In this document: positions 1-5,068 of the stretch, piece by piece
Position numbering within the stretch: position 1 is the stretch's first letter
How the letters are laid out: each line of letters opens with the position of its first letter
NCBI GenBank assembly: GCA_947259685.1
Contig: CAMYNC010000192.1
Location: 1 to 6,119, forward strand
Direction of reading: 5' to 3'
Length of the DNA: 6,119 nt
Origin: an uncultured Desulfuromonadales bacterium
GTDB lineage: Bacteria; Desulfobacterota; Desulfuromonadia; Desulfuromonadales; Geopsychrobacteraceae
The notes under the pieces: generated by a model
Database searches by the model: none
Told to the model about the DNA's origin: nothing
What the model saw: only the letters and a program-made list of their open reading frames with translations
Made by a program: the position numbers and the translations under genes

Positions 1-12
1 GTTCCCCTAAAG

Positions 13-1458
13 ATGTCAGAAGAGAGCACCTTTTTTCTACCGGTCAGAGATTATTACCGGCGCGACCTGGTGACCTGTCACATCGATGCCAGGGTCCTTG
101 ATGCCGCCCGGGTGATGCGCGACAACAGCGTCTCCAGCGTCATCGCCTGCGATGACCAGGGCGAACCGGTCGGCATCATGACCGATCGCGACCTGCGCAG
201 CAAGCTGGTGGCGGCCGGCCTCGACCCGAAGGTTGTCGCCGTGCATGAAATCATGAATGCCCCGGTGATATCGGTGCGCGAAAGCGACAGCCTGTTCGAG
301 GTGCTCTACCAGATGTCCCGACACCGGATTCATCGGGTCGGAGTAATCGATGCAGACAACCGGCTGGTCGGCATCATCAACGAATCGGACATCATCCGCC
401 TGCAGAACCGCTCGCCGCAGAAGCTGCTGCGCTCCATCGACGAAGTTCAGTCTTTGGCCGAACTGAAAGCCGTCCACAATACCAGCGAAGAGCTGATAAC
501 CTTCCTGAGCCGCTCCGGGGTGCGGACCATGGACCTGGTGCGTCTGATTTCGCTCTTCAATGACCAGATCTGCCTGAAACTGATCGAAATCCTGCGGCGG
601 GACAGCTTTCCCGATCTGCCGAGCGGCTTTGCCTTTCTGGTCCTCGGTAGCGAAGGGCGGCGCGAGCAGACCCTGAAAACCGATCAGGACAACGCCATGA
701 TTTATGCCGATGATTTGTCAGCGGCCGAAGTGACCCGGGTGGAAGCCTTTTCCGAGGCGCTGATCGCCGGGCTGATTGAAATTGGCGTACCGGAATGCCC
801 CGGCGGGATTATGGCGAAAAACCCCTTCTGGCGGCGCAGCAGCTCGGCCTGGTGCCAAACCCTGGACAGCTGGATTCATGCCCCGACCGGCGAAAACATC
901 CTCAACTTCAGCATGTTTTCCGACATGCGGACTCTCTGGGGCGATGCCTCGCTGGCTCAACAGCTCAGCGACTATGTCGTCAAGTGTGCCCGCGAAGAGA
1001 CGATTTTTCTCGCCCACATGGCGAACAATGTCTGCCGATTCGTGCCGCCGTTAAGCTTCTTCGGCAACATCAAAACGGAAAAGCAGGGGGAGCATGTCGG
1101 TGAAATCGACCTGAAAAAAGCCGGTATTTTTGCCATCACCGAGGGAATAAAGACCCTGGCCCTTGAGCTTGGCATTCTGGGCGGCAGCACCTACGATAAA
1201 ATTGACCTTCTGCGCGAACACCGGATTCTGGAAAGTAAGCAGGCCCGCGACCTGGAAGCGGCCTTCAATCTGCTGAGTTTTTTCCGCCTGCGCGGACAGA
1301 TCGACGAAGTCACTGCCGGTCAGGAGCCGGACAATTTTATTTCGCCCGACTCGCTGAACAGGGTCGAAAAGGGGCGCTTGCAGATCGCCCTGGAGGTGGT
1401 CCAGTCTTTTGAGAGCACTCTGAAGTCCCACTTCAAGCTGAATCTGCTGCGCAGTTAA
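13..1458 (+). CDS. CBS-pair / DUF294 nucleotidyltransferase-like signalling protein, possibly 5'-partial
   Basis: A cytosolic signalling protein of the CBS plus DUF294 type, related in its catalytic fold to GlnD-like nucleotidyltransferases. Two CBS domains come first (about residues 20-64, with GIMTDRDL, and 80-130, with GIINESDI); such pairs usually bind adenine nucleotides. The nucleotidyltransferase-like domain follows (about 145-285) with the signature GSEGRREQ at 212-219 and TDQDN at 223-227; the Gly-Ser and the paired Asp residues expected for metal and nucleotide binding are present. The C-terminal part (about 320-465) matches the helical substrate-binding domain of DUF294 proteins. 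No membrane segment is seen. The true substrate of this family is not settled. The start is uncertain: the frame is open to the left edge, no clear ribosome binding site precedes ATG 13, and many relatives carry an N-terminal cyclic-nucleotide-binding domain, so the gene may begin upstream. The family call is firm. Confidence 0.93.
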   Translation: MSEESTFFLPVRDYYRRDLVTCHIDARVLDAARVMRDNSVSSVIACDDQGEPVGIMTDRDLRSKLVAAGLDPKVVAVHEIMNAPVISVRESDSLFEVLYQMSRHRIHRVGVIDADNRLVGIINESDIIRLQNRSPQKLLRSIDEVQSLAELKAVHNTSEELITFLSRSGVRTMDLVRLISLFNDQICLKLIEILRRDSFPDLPSGFAFLVLGSEGRREQTLKTDQDNAMIYADDLSAAEVTRVEAFSEALIAGLIEIGVPECPGGIMAKNPFWRRSSSAWCQTLDSWIHAPTGENILNFSMFSDMRTLWGDASLAQQLSDYVVKCAREETIFLAHMANNVCRFVPPLSFFGNIKTEKQGEHVGEIDLKKAGIFAITEGIKTLALELGILGGSTYDKIDLLREHRILESKQARDLEAAFNLLSFFRLRGQIDEVTAGQEPDNFISPDSLNRVEKGRLQIALEVVQSFESTLKSHFKLNLLRS

Positions 1459-1462
1459 GCTT

Positions 1463-2062
1463 ATGTGGAAAGCTCTTTGGCTCAGCTGCTTTTTTTCCGT
1501 TTTGATCTGGTCGGCTATCGATCCCAAAGATTATTTCACCTGGTTTCTCGAAGTGCTGCCGGCGTTGCTGGGCTTGCTGATCCTCGCCCTGACCTATAAA
1601 CGTTTCCCCCTGACGCCGCTCTGCTCCCTGCTGATCCTGCTGCACTGCATCATTCTGATGGTCGGCGGGCACTATACCTATGCCGAGGTGCCGCTGTTCG
1701 ACTGGCTGCGAGATCTTTTCGCCATGGAGCGCAACAACTACGACAAGGTCGGCCACTTCGCGCAAGGCTTTGTTCCGGCAGTCATCGCCCGCGAGATTCT
1801 GATCCGCAGGCAGGTTATCAACAGCTTAGCCTGGCGAAACTTTTTCATTGTCTGCTTCTGTCTCGCCTTCAGCGCCTTTTACGAATTGCTCGAATGGTGG
1901 GTGGCGCTGCTCAGCGGGGAGGGGGCGGAAGCCTTTCTCGGTACCCAGGGCGATGTCTGGGATACTCAGTCCGATATGTTTCTGGCGCTGCTCGGAGCCT
2001 GCTTCGCCCTGGCGCTGCTCGGCCGCCTGCACGACCGGCAGCTGCGCCAGCTCGATTCCTGA
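1463..2062 (+). CDS. yjdF: DUF2238 (YjdF-like) inner membrane protein
   Basis: A 199-residue polytopic inner membrane protein of the DUF2238 family, close in length to E. coli YjdF. About five or six hydrophobic segments are visible, roughly at 4-18, 30-45, 52-68, 100-113, 126-142 and 172-187. The conserved family blocks sit between or beside them: GGHYTYAEVP (68-77), NNYDKVGHFAQGF (91-103), ELLEWW (141-146) and GTQGDVWDTQSDM (160-172). These are rich in His, Asp and Glu at membrane borders, but no biochemical role is established. The gene starts four bases after the stop of the CBS/DUF294 gene, which suggests co-transcription and perhaps translational coupling; no strong Shine-Dalgarno is visible in front of ATG 1463. 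It runs convergent to the HAF-repeat gene. Confidence 0.9.
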   Translation: MWKALWLSCFFSVLIWSAIDPKDYFTWFLEVLPALLGLLILALTYKRFPLTPLCSLLILLHCIILMVGGHYTYAEVPLFDWLRDLFAMERNNYDKVGHFAQGFVPAVIAREILIRRQVINSLAWRNFFIVCFCLAFSAFYELLEWWVALLSGEGAEAFLGTQGDVWDTQSDMFLALLGACFALALLGRLHDRQLRQLDS

Positions 2063-2077
2063 AAGCCCGCCAGCCTC

Positions 2078-2085
2078 CTAGTTGG
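2078..2085. repeat. Left 8-bp target-site duplication
   Basis: CTAGTTGG, identical to 2259-2266. It ends at the base before the left terminal inverted repeat, and the base beyond it on each side differs between the copies, so the match is exactly 8 bp. Confidence 0.75.
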
Positions 2086-2100
2086 TGTCCATCCGGAAAC
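2086..2100 (+). repeat. Left terminal inverted repeat of the MITE-like element
   Basis: TGTCCATCCGGAAAC. It matches the inverted right end at all positions except 3 and 4, with an unbroken 11-base shared core CATCCGGAAAC. Part of that core (TCCGGA) is self-palindromic, so the evidence lies mainly in the flanking bases and in the abutting direct repeats. Confidence 0.75.
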
Positions 2101-2222
2101 GGCCATTTTTCGCAATCTCTGCGTCAATCTGCGGCCTTGCTTTGTGCGGCGTACAATGTACACCTCCGCGCAATGCCTTGATTTCCTTGACCTTGCAAAA
2201 AATTGATCGTTTCCAATCTGGA
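2088..2222. repeat. Long imperfect internal palindrome, centre GTACAATGTAC
   Basis: The two arms pair around a central GTACAATGTAC (2151-2161). From the ends inward, TCCATCCGGAAACG (2088-2101) is opposed by TCCAGATTGGAAACG (2222-2208, minus strand). Then CATTTTTCGCAA (2104-2115) is opposed by CAATTTTTTGCAA, and GCGG (2146-2149) pairs with CCGC just past the centre. A transcript from either strand could fold into a long, interrupted hairpin, as in ERIC and similar intergenic palindromes. Confidence 0.7.
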
Positions 2223-2225
2223 AAC
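2197..2225 (-). terminator. Possible minus-strand intrinsic terminator after the HAF gene
   Basis: Read on the minus strand, GTTTCCA-GAT-TGGAAAC (2225-2209) forms a perfect 7-bp stem. Six bases later comes a run of six T (2202-2197). The stem is AT-leaning and the T-run is offset, so efficiency is doubtful. It lies inside the MITE-like element. Confidence 0.3.
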
Positions 2226-2230
2226 CTCAC

Positions 2231-2260
2231 AGTGGCATCCGGAGTTTCCGGATGCTCACT
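2231..2260. terminator. Strong hairpin at the right end of the element, overlapping the HAF stop
   Basis: GCATCCGGA (2235-2243), loop GTT, TCCGGATGC (2247-2255): a perfect 9-bp GC-rich stem. It is prolonged by AGTG (2231-2234) against CACT (2257-2260) after one bulged T. There is no T-run immediately beyond it on either strand, so it is better described as a stable 3' stem-loop than as a classical intrinsic terminator. Its position between convergent genes fits a role in 3' end protection or termination for both. Confidence 0.45.
2244..2258 (-). repeat. Right terminal inverted repeat of the MITE-like element
   Basis: On the minus strand it reads TGAGCATCCGGAAAC, the partner of 2086-2100. Its first three bases give an in-frame TGA directly after the HAF stop TAG, making a tandem stop. 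Confidence 0.75.
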
Positions 2261-2266
2261 AGTTGG
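2259..2266. repeat. Right 8-bp target-site duplication, containing the HAF gene stop codon
   Basis: CTAGTTGG, identical to 2078-2085 and starting at the base after the right terminal inverted repeat. Its first three bases, read on the minus strand, are the TAG stop of the HAF-repeat gene. The duplication thus regenerated the natural gene end. Confidence 0.75.
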
Positions 2267-3353
2267 AAAGGTTATTCCCCAATTTCGTCCCGATGGATAC
2301 CTTCCAGAGCGTCGCATGGACGTCACCGCTTGCGGTTTCACTCTCCCCAACAATCAGGCCATCGGCATTGATGGCAAAAGCCTTGCTGTTTTGCCCACCG
2401 AGAGTTCCCAACGACTGCATCCCCAGCAGGGGGCGCCAGATAAAGGCTTTGGTTTCCCCGCTCGCTGTCTCGCTGTAGCCAACGATCGTCCCCCGATCGT
2501 TGATATCCCGCGCCGAACTGTTCTCCCCACCCAAGGTGCCCAAATCGAGGACGGTTTCCGGGTTTGACCAGAGGACCGCATGATAGCGCACCGGTGGCGC
2601 CAGGAGCGCCTGTCCGACAACCAGCCCCTGGCTATTGATGGCAAAGGCATCATCATCGGCGGCACTCAATGGTTTGAGCTTTTCCAGACTTCCGGAGGTT
2701 TTGCGAAATCCGGCACTGAAAGACAATAAAGTGCCAGCAATCTGCCCATTGTCGTTGATGTCGTAGGCGATGGTTGGGGTGAACTGGCCTGGATCGGTGA
2801 CCGCGGTGAAGGGCGGGAAGGGTGGAAAGGTGGGGGTGCCGTTCAGCTCCCAGGTTCCACCGACCAGATCGACCTTGCCGGCAATCAAAAGGGAGCTATT
2901 CAATGCATAGGCCTGGCTGCTGGAGCCGATGTCGTCTTCAGGGGGATATGCCCCCAAATCTCGCATCACTCCGTAGCGCGCGACAAAACCATGCAGGATA
3001 TTGGCGCTGTTGACAGCCGAGCCGACGATATAGCCTGACTCGTTGATTCCGTAAGCGCGACTGGCCCCACCAGAGGGAAGGGTCCCGAGATTCTGCATAC
3101 CCTGGCCATGAATAACGAACGCCCGCCTGTCTCCGCCGCTGCTCGTGTCGCTGCTCGTGTCGCTGCTGCCGACAATATAGCCGCCGTTGTTGATATCGCG
3201 CGCGGTGCTGTTTCCGCCTCCCGGCAGGGTGCCTAAATCGATCACCTGCACCTCAGCCAGATATTCCGTCTTGAAAGGGGCACAGGCAAATTGAGCGAGC
3301 AGCAATAAAAGGAATCCTGAAAAATAGAATAATTTGTGAACCAACGATTTCAT
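2259..3353 (-). CDS. Exported HAF-repeat protein
   Basis: A 364-residue protein of the HAF repeat family, built from about seven degenerate copies of a 40-50 residue unit of the form LGTLGG-N-S-A-DIN--G-IVG----G---AF-W. Copies begin near residues 39, 89, 132, 194, 226, 270 and 314; the clearest are LGTLPGGGNSTARDIN (40 on), LGTLGGENSSARDIN (271 on) and LGTLGGQNSKAFAIN (315 on). Such repeats probably fold as a beta-propeller; that is inference. The N-terminus is a signal peptide: two Lys, then a hydrophobic stretch to residue 20. Either C24 is lipidated, although QFAC is a poor lipobox, or the ACA at 23-25 is cut by signal peptidase I. A proline-rich insert (PPFPPF, about 177-182) interrupts the third and fourth repeats. 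The start is fixed by GGGGAGG five bases upstream. The ligand and function are unknown. The stop lies in the target duplication of the adjacent element. Confidence 0.9.
   Translation of the reverse strand: MKSLVHKLFYFSGFLLLLLAQFACAPFKTEYLAEVQVIDLGTLPGGGNSTARDINNGGYIVGSSDTSSDTSSGGDRRAFVIHGQGMQNLGTLPSGGASRAYGINESGYIVGSAVNSANILHGFVARYGVMRDLGAYPPEDDIGSSSQAYALNSSLLIAGKVDLVGGTWELNGTPTFPPFPPFTAVTDPGQFTPTIAYDINDNGQIAGTLLSFSAGFRKTSGSLEKLKPLSAADDDAFAINSQGLVVGQALLAPPVRYHAVLWSNPETVLDLGTLGGENSSARDINDRGTIVGYSETASGETKAFIWRPLLGMQSLGTLGGQNSKAFAINADGLIVGESETASGDVHATLWKVSIGTKLGNNLSN
3137..3167. repeat. 12-bp tandem repeat inside the HAF gene (about 2.6 copies)
   Basis: The unit CGCTGCTCGTGT is repeated perfectly at 3137-3148 and 3149-3160, with a seven-base partial third copy. 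On the minus strand it encodes SDTSSDTSS (about residues 64-72) in the loop of the first repeat. The period is a multiple of three, so gain or loss of a unit would stay in frame. Confidence 0.8.
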
Positions 3354-3358
3354 ATGCG

Positions 3359-3365
3359 CCTCCCC
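3359..3365 (-). promoter_or_regulatory. Ribosome binding site of the HAF-repeat gene
   Basis: GGGGAGG on the minus strand, with five bases between it and ATG 3353. This supports that start. Confidence 0.7.
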
Positions 3366-3530
3366 AACAGTTCGCTTGAAAATTAGCCTTGCCAGCCCAG
3401 TAAAAACCTCCTTTGGTTCTCTTCTCAGCAGAACATTACCGCAGCAACGCTTACCGTTAACTTACGCTTGGGAAAAAACGGGATACAGTTAAATTGTTAA
3501 AAGTAAAAAGACAACGGCAACTGCGGCTTC

Positions 3531-3539
3531 TGCTATGCT
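3531..3539 (+). promoter_or_regulatory. Weak candidate extended -10 promoter for the MFS gene
   Basis: TGCTATGCT matches an extended -10 (TGn plus TATGCT). No good -35 lies 16-18 bp upstream, where the sequence is ACAACG. The distance to ATG 3609 is about 70 bp. Confidence 0.25.
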
Positions 3540-3554
3540 TTTCTTGAGTTGCGC

Positions 3555-3569
3555 TCAGCATTTGGCTGA
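3555..3569. promoter_or_regulatory. Small inverted repeat downstream of the candidate promoter
   Basis: TCAGC-ATTTG-GCTGA, a perfect 5-bp inverted repeat with a 5-bp spacer, 40 bp before the MFS start. It could be an operator half-site pair or a leader hairpin, but it is short enough to be chance. Confidence 0.2.
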
Positions 3570-3608
3570 CAAATCCAGCTGGCGAAAATATTTCTGATCG
3601 GTCATTCC

Positions 3609-4988
3609 ATGGGCATGACAACCAGCTCTCCCTACCAGATTCCCAATGTCCGGCTGTTCATCATCTTCCGGGTGCTGTTCAATGCGCGCTTCTACTATCC
3701 GGTCTTTTCCATTTTATTTCTCGATTTCGGCCTGACCCTGGCCCAGTTCGCCATCCTTAATGCCGTTTGGGCGGCAACCATTGTCCTTTGCGAAGTGCCC
3801 TCCGGCGCGCTGGCGGACACTCTCGGGCGCCGCAACCTGCTGGTCTTTGCCAGCGGCCTGATGGTTCTGGAGATTGCTCTCTGGGCCTTTGTGCCGCGGG
3901 GCAACCTGACCCTGCTGTTCTGGGCATTTGTCCTCAACCGCATCTTAAGCGGTATGGCCGAGGCGGCGGCCAGCGGGGCCGATGAGGCGCTGGCCTACGA
4001 CAGTCTGAAAAAGGCCGGGGCTGAAGACGCCTGGGGCCAGGTGCTGGAACGGCAGATCCAGTGGCAATCGGCTGGCTTTGTGGTGGCCATGACCCTGGGC
4101 GGGGCGGCTTACGATCCGGTTCTTTTGCAAAAGCTGGCCGATCTGCTCGGCCTGCAGCTGGAGATCACCCGCGAGAGCTGCCTGCGACTGCCGATCTATC
4201 TGACCCTGCTGACGGCTCTGCTGACCTTCTTCACCACCCTGCGGATGCAGGAAGTGACCTTCAGCCAGGCAGAGTCTCACCAGCTTCAGCAGCAAACCAC
4301 CAGACGCGCTTTCCAGCTGGTCTGGCAGGCCGGCGCCTGGATCTTTCGCACCCCCTTTGTGCTGGGCGTTATCCTCTTCGGCCTCCTCTATGACAGTGTC
4401 ATCCGTATGCTGATCACCATGACCAGTCAATATTACCGTGTTATCGAGGTCCCCGAAGCGCTCTTCGGCCTGCTCGGTTCGCTGCTGGCCCTCAGCGGTC
4501 TTTTCATTCCGGGGCTGGCGCGGCGTCTCGCTGAACGCCACTCGCCAGGCTATAACCTGCTGCTGACCGCCGGACTGATCCTTTGCGGCCTGCTCGGGAT
4601 GAGTTTTGCCTGGCCCTGGTTTGGCATTCTTCCGGGCCTGCTGCTGTTCAGCAATCTCTACCTGATCGGCTTTTTTCTCAGCCATTACCTCAATCAGGCG
4701 ACCAGCTCAGCCCAGCGCGCCACGGTCCTCAGCTTTAAGGGACTGTTTCTCAACCTCGGCTACGGTGGTATCGGCCTGCTCTATGCTTTGCTGCTCGCCC
4801 TGCTGCGCCGCCAGGCAGTGCAGGCAGAGCTGCAGCTGTCTGAAGAGGCTTTGAAAAATCAGCTGTTCATTCAATCACTGCCGTGGTTTTTAGGATATTT
4901 CTGTCTGCTGCTGCTGACCCTGACAGCGGGCTTTTACCGCCATCTCGCCACAGCAATGCAAGCGGAAGCTGAAAAACATTCCCATTGA
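3609..4988 (+). CDS. Major facilitator superfamily transporter, substrate unknown
   Basis: A 459-residue inner membrane transporter of the MFS, of normal length for a 12-helix member. The signature between helices 2 and 3 is GALADTLGRR (66-75), a good MFS motif A, preceded by CEVPS. The segment SGADEALAYDSL (122-132), in and after helix 4, is typical of drug/proton-antiporter-like MFS proteins. Hydrophobic segments recur to about residue 443, and the Gln-rich stretch 219-232 belongs to the central cytoplasmic loop between the two six-helix halves. A second motif-A-like loop (about 302-312, GLARRLAERHS) follows helix 8. The substrate cannot be read from the sequence; efflux is a guess. ATG 3609 is used because an in-frame TGA lies about 40 bases upstream, but ATG 3615 is equally possible and neither has a strong ribosome binding site. 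It stands alone, divergent from the HAF gene. Confidence 0.9.
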   Translation: MGMTTSSPYQIPNVRLFIIFRVLFNARFYYPVFSILFLDFGLTLAQFAILNAVWAATIVLCEVPSGALADTLGRRNLLVFASGLMVLEIALWAFVPRGNLTLLFWAFVLNRILSGMAEAAASGADEALAYDSLKKAGAEDAWGQVLERQIQWQSAGFVVAMTLGGAAYDPVLLQKLADLLGLQLEITRESCLRLPIYLTLLTALLTFFTTLRMQEVTFSQAESHQLQQQTTRRAFQLVWQAGAWIFRTPFVLGVILFGLLYDSVIRMLITMTSQYYRVIEVPEALFGLLGSLLALSGLFIPGLARRLAERHSPGYNLLLTAGLILCGLLGMSFAWPWFGILPGLLLFSNLYLIGFFLSHYLNQATSSAQRATVLSFKGLFLNLGYGGIGLLYALLLALLRRQAVQAELQLSEEALKNQLFIQSLPWFLGYFCLLLLTLTAGFYRHLATAMQAEAEKHSH

Positions 4989-5003
4989 CTTTATCTAACA
5001 ATT

Positions 5004-5020
5004 AACCAAGAATGGTTTTT
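5004..5020 (+). terminator. Weak possible terminator after the MFS gene
   Basis: AACCA-AGAA-TGGTT followed by TTT: a 5-bp AT-leaning stem with a T-run (5016-5020), 15 bases after the MFS stop. It is too weak to be certain, and readthrough into the next gene is possible. Confidence 0.3.
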
Positions 5021-5053
5021 CTCTCGGATCTGAGGCCCAGGCTGCCAGCCACC

Positions 5054-5063
5054 AGGGGGGGGG
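5054..5063 (+). promoter_or_regulatory. G-tract ribosome binding site of the binding-protein gene
   Basis: An A followed by nine G, ending five bases before ATG 5069. The run can pair with the 3' end of 16S rRNA only in part, but it is at the right distance. It decides the start in favour of ATG 5069 over the in-frame ATG 5012, which has no upstream purine-rich motif and would put 19 non-signal-like residues before the hydrophobic segment. Confidence 0.55.
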
Positions 5064-5068
5064 TAAGC

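Larger units (their letters stand above)
2086..2258. mobile_element. 173-bp MITE-like palindromic insertion element
   Basis: A short non-coding element with the anatomy of a non-autonomous transposon. The left end (2086-2100, TGTCCATCCGGAAAC) and the reverse complement of the right end (TGAGCATCCGGAAAC, 2258-2244) agree at 13 of 15 positions. An identical 8-bp direct repeat, CTAGTTGG, directly abuts both ends, as expected for a target-site duplication. The interior is a long imperfect palindrome. No convincing coding frame lies inside, so transposition would need a transposase encoded elsewhere. An 8-bp duplication is compatible with several IS families, and I cannot name the parent. Removing the element and one repeat copy would leave only about 15 bp between the convergent stops of the YjdF-like and HAF genes. 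Elements of this kind are often multicopy; that cannot be seen from one window. Confidence 0.8.
3354..3608. other. Divergent intergenic region between the HAF and MFS genes
   Basis: 255 bp, distinctly AT-richer than the flanking genes, presumably holding the promoters of both divergent genes. Besides the HAF ribosome binding site it carries a second near-perfect minus-strand Shine-Dalgarno, AAAGGAGGT (3414-3406). That motif is followed not by ATG, GTG or TTG at normal distance but by a CTG heading a five-codon frame. The stretch 3450-3510 is rich in TTAAC/GTTAA words and A-runs. No consensus promoter stands out for HAF. Confidence 0.6.

Noticed and set aside
1051..1527. 158-codon minus-strand frame at the junction of genes 1 and 2
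   Set aside because: It is antisense to the conserved DUF294 C-terminal domain and shows no family features.
2086..2258. Element as a CRISPR repeat unit, tRNA or attachment site
   Set aside because: There is a single unit without repeat-spacer periodicity, no cloverleaf, and no integrase or tRNA nearby; the inverted ends plus 8-bp target duplication explain it better.
2082..2567. 161-codon plus-strand frame across the element and the 3' end of the HAF gene
   Set aside because: Most of it is antisense to the well-supported HAF gene, its first part lies in the palindromic element, and the product resembles no family.
3354..3480. Cyclic-di-GMP (GEMM) or other known riboswitch in the HAF leader
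   Set aside because: The conserved core words of such riboswitches were looked for by eye and not found; only a stray Shine-Dalgarno and weak stems are present.
3945..4685. 246-codon minus-strand frame within the MFS gene
   Set aside because: It is the antisense shadow of a GC-rich membrane-protein gene, rich in Gln, Ala and Gly with no recognisable domain; the plus strand has clear MFS motifs.
5012..5068. Upstream ATG as the start of the binding-protein gene
   Set aside because: It would add 19 residues with charges and prolines ahead of the signal segment and has no ribosome binding site; ATG 5069 has a G-rich site five bases before it.
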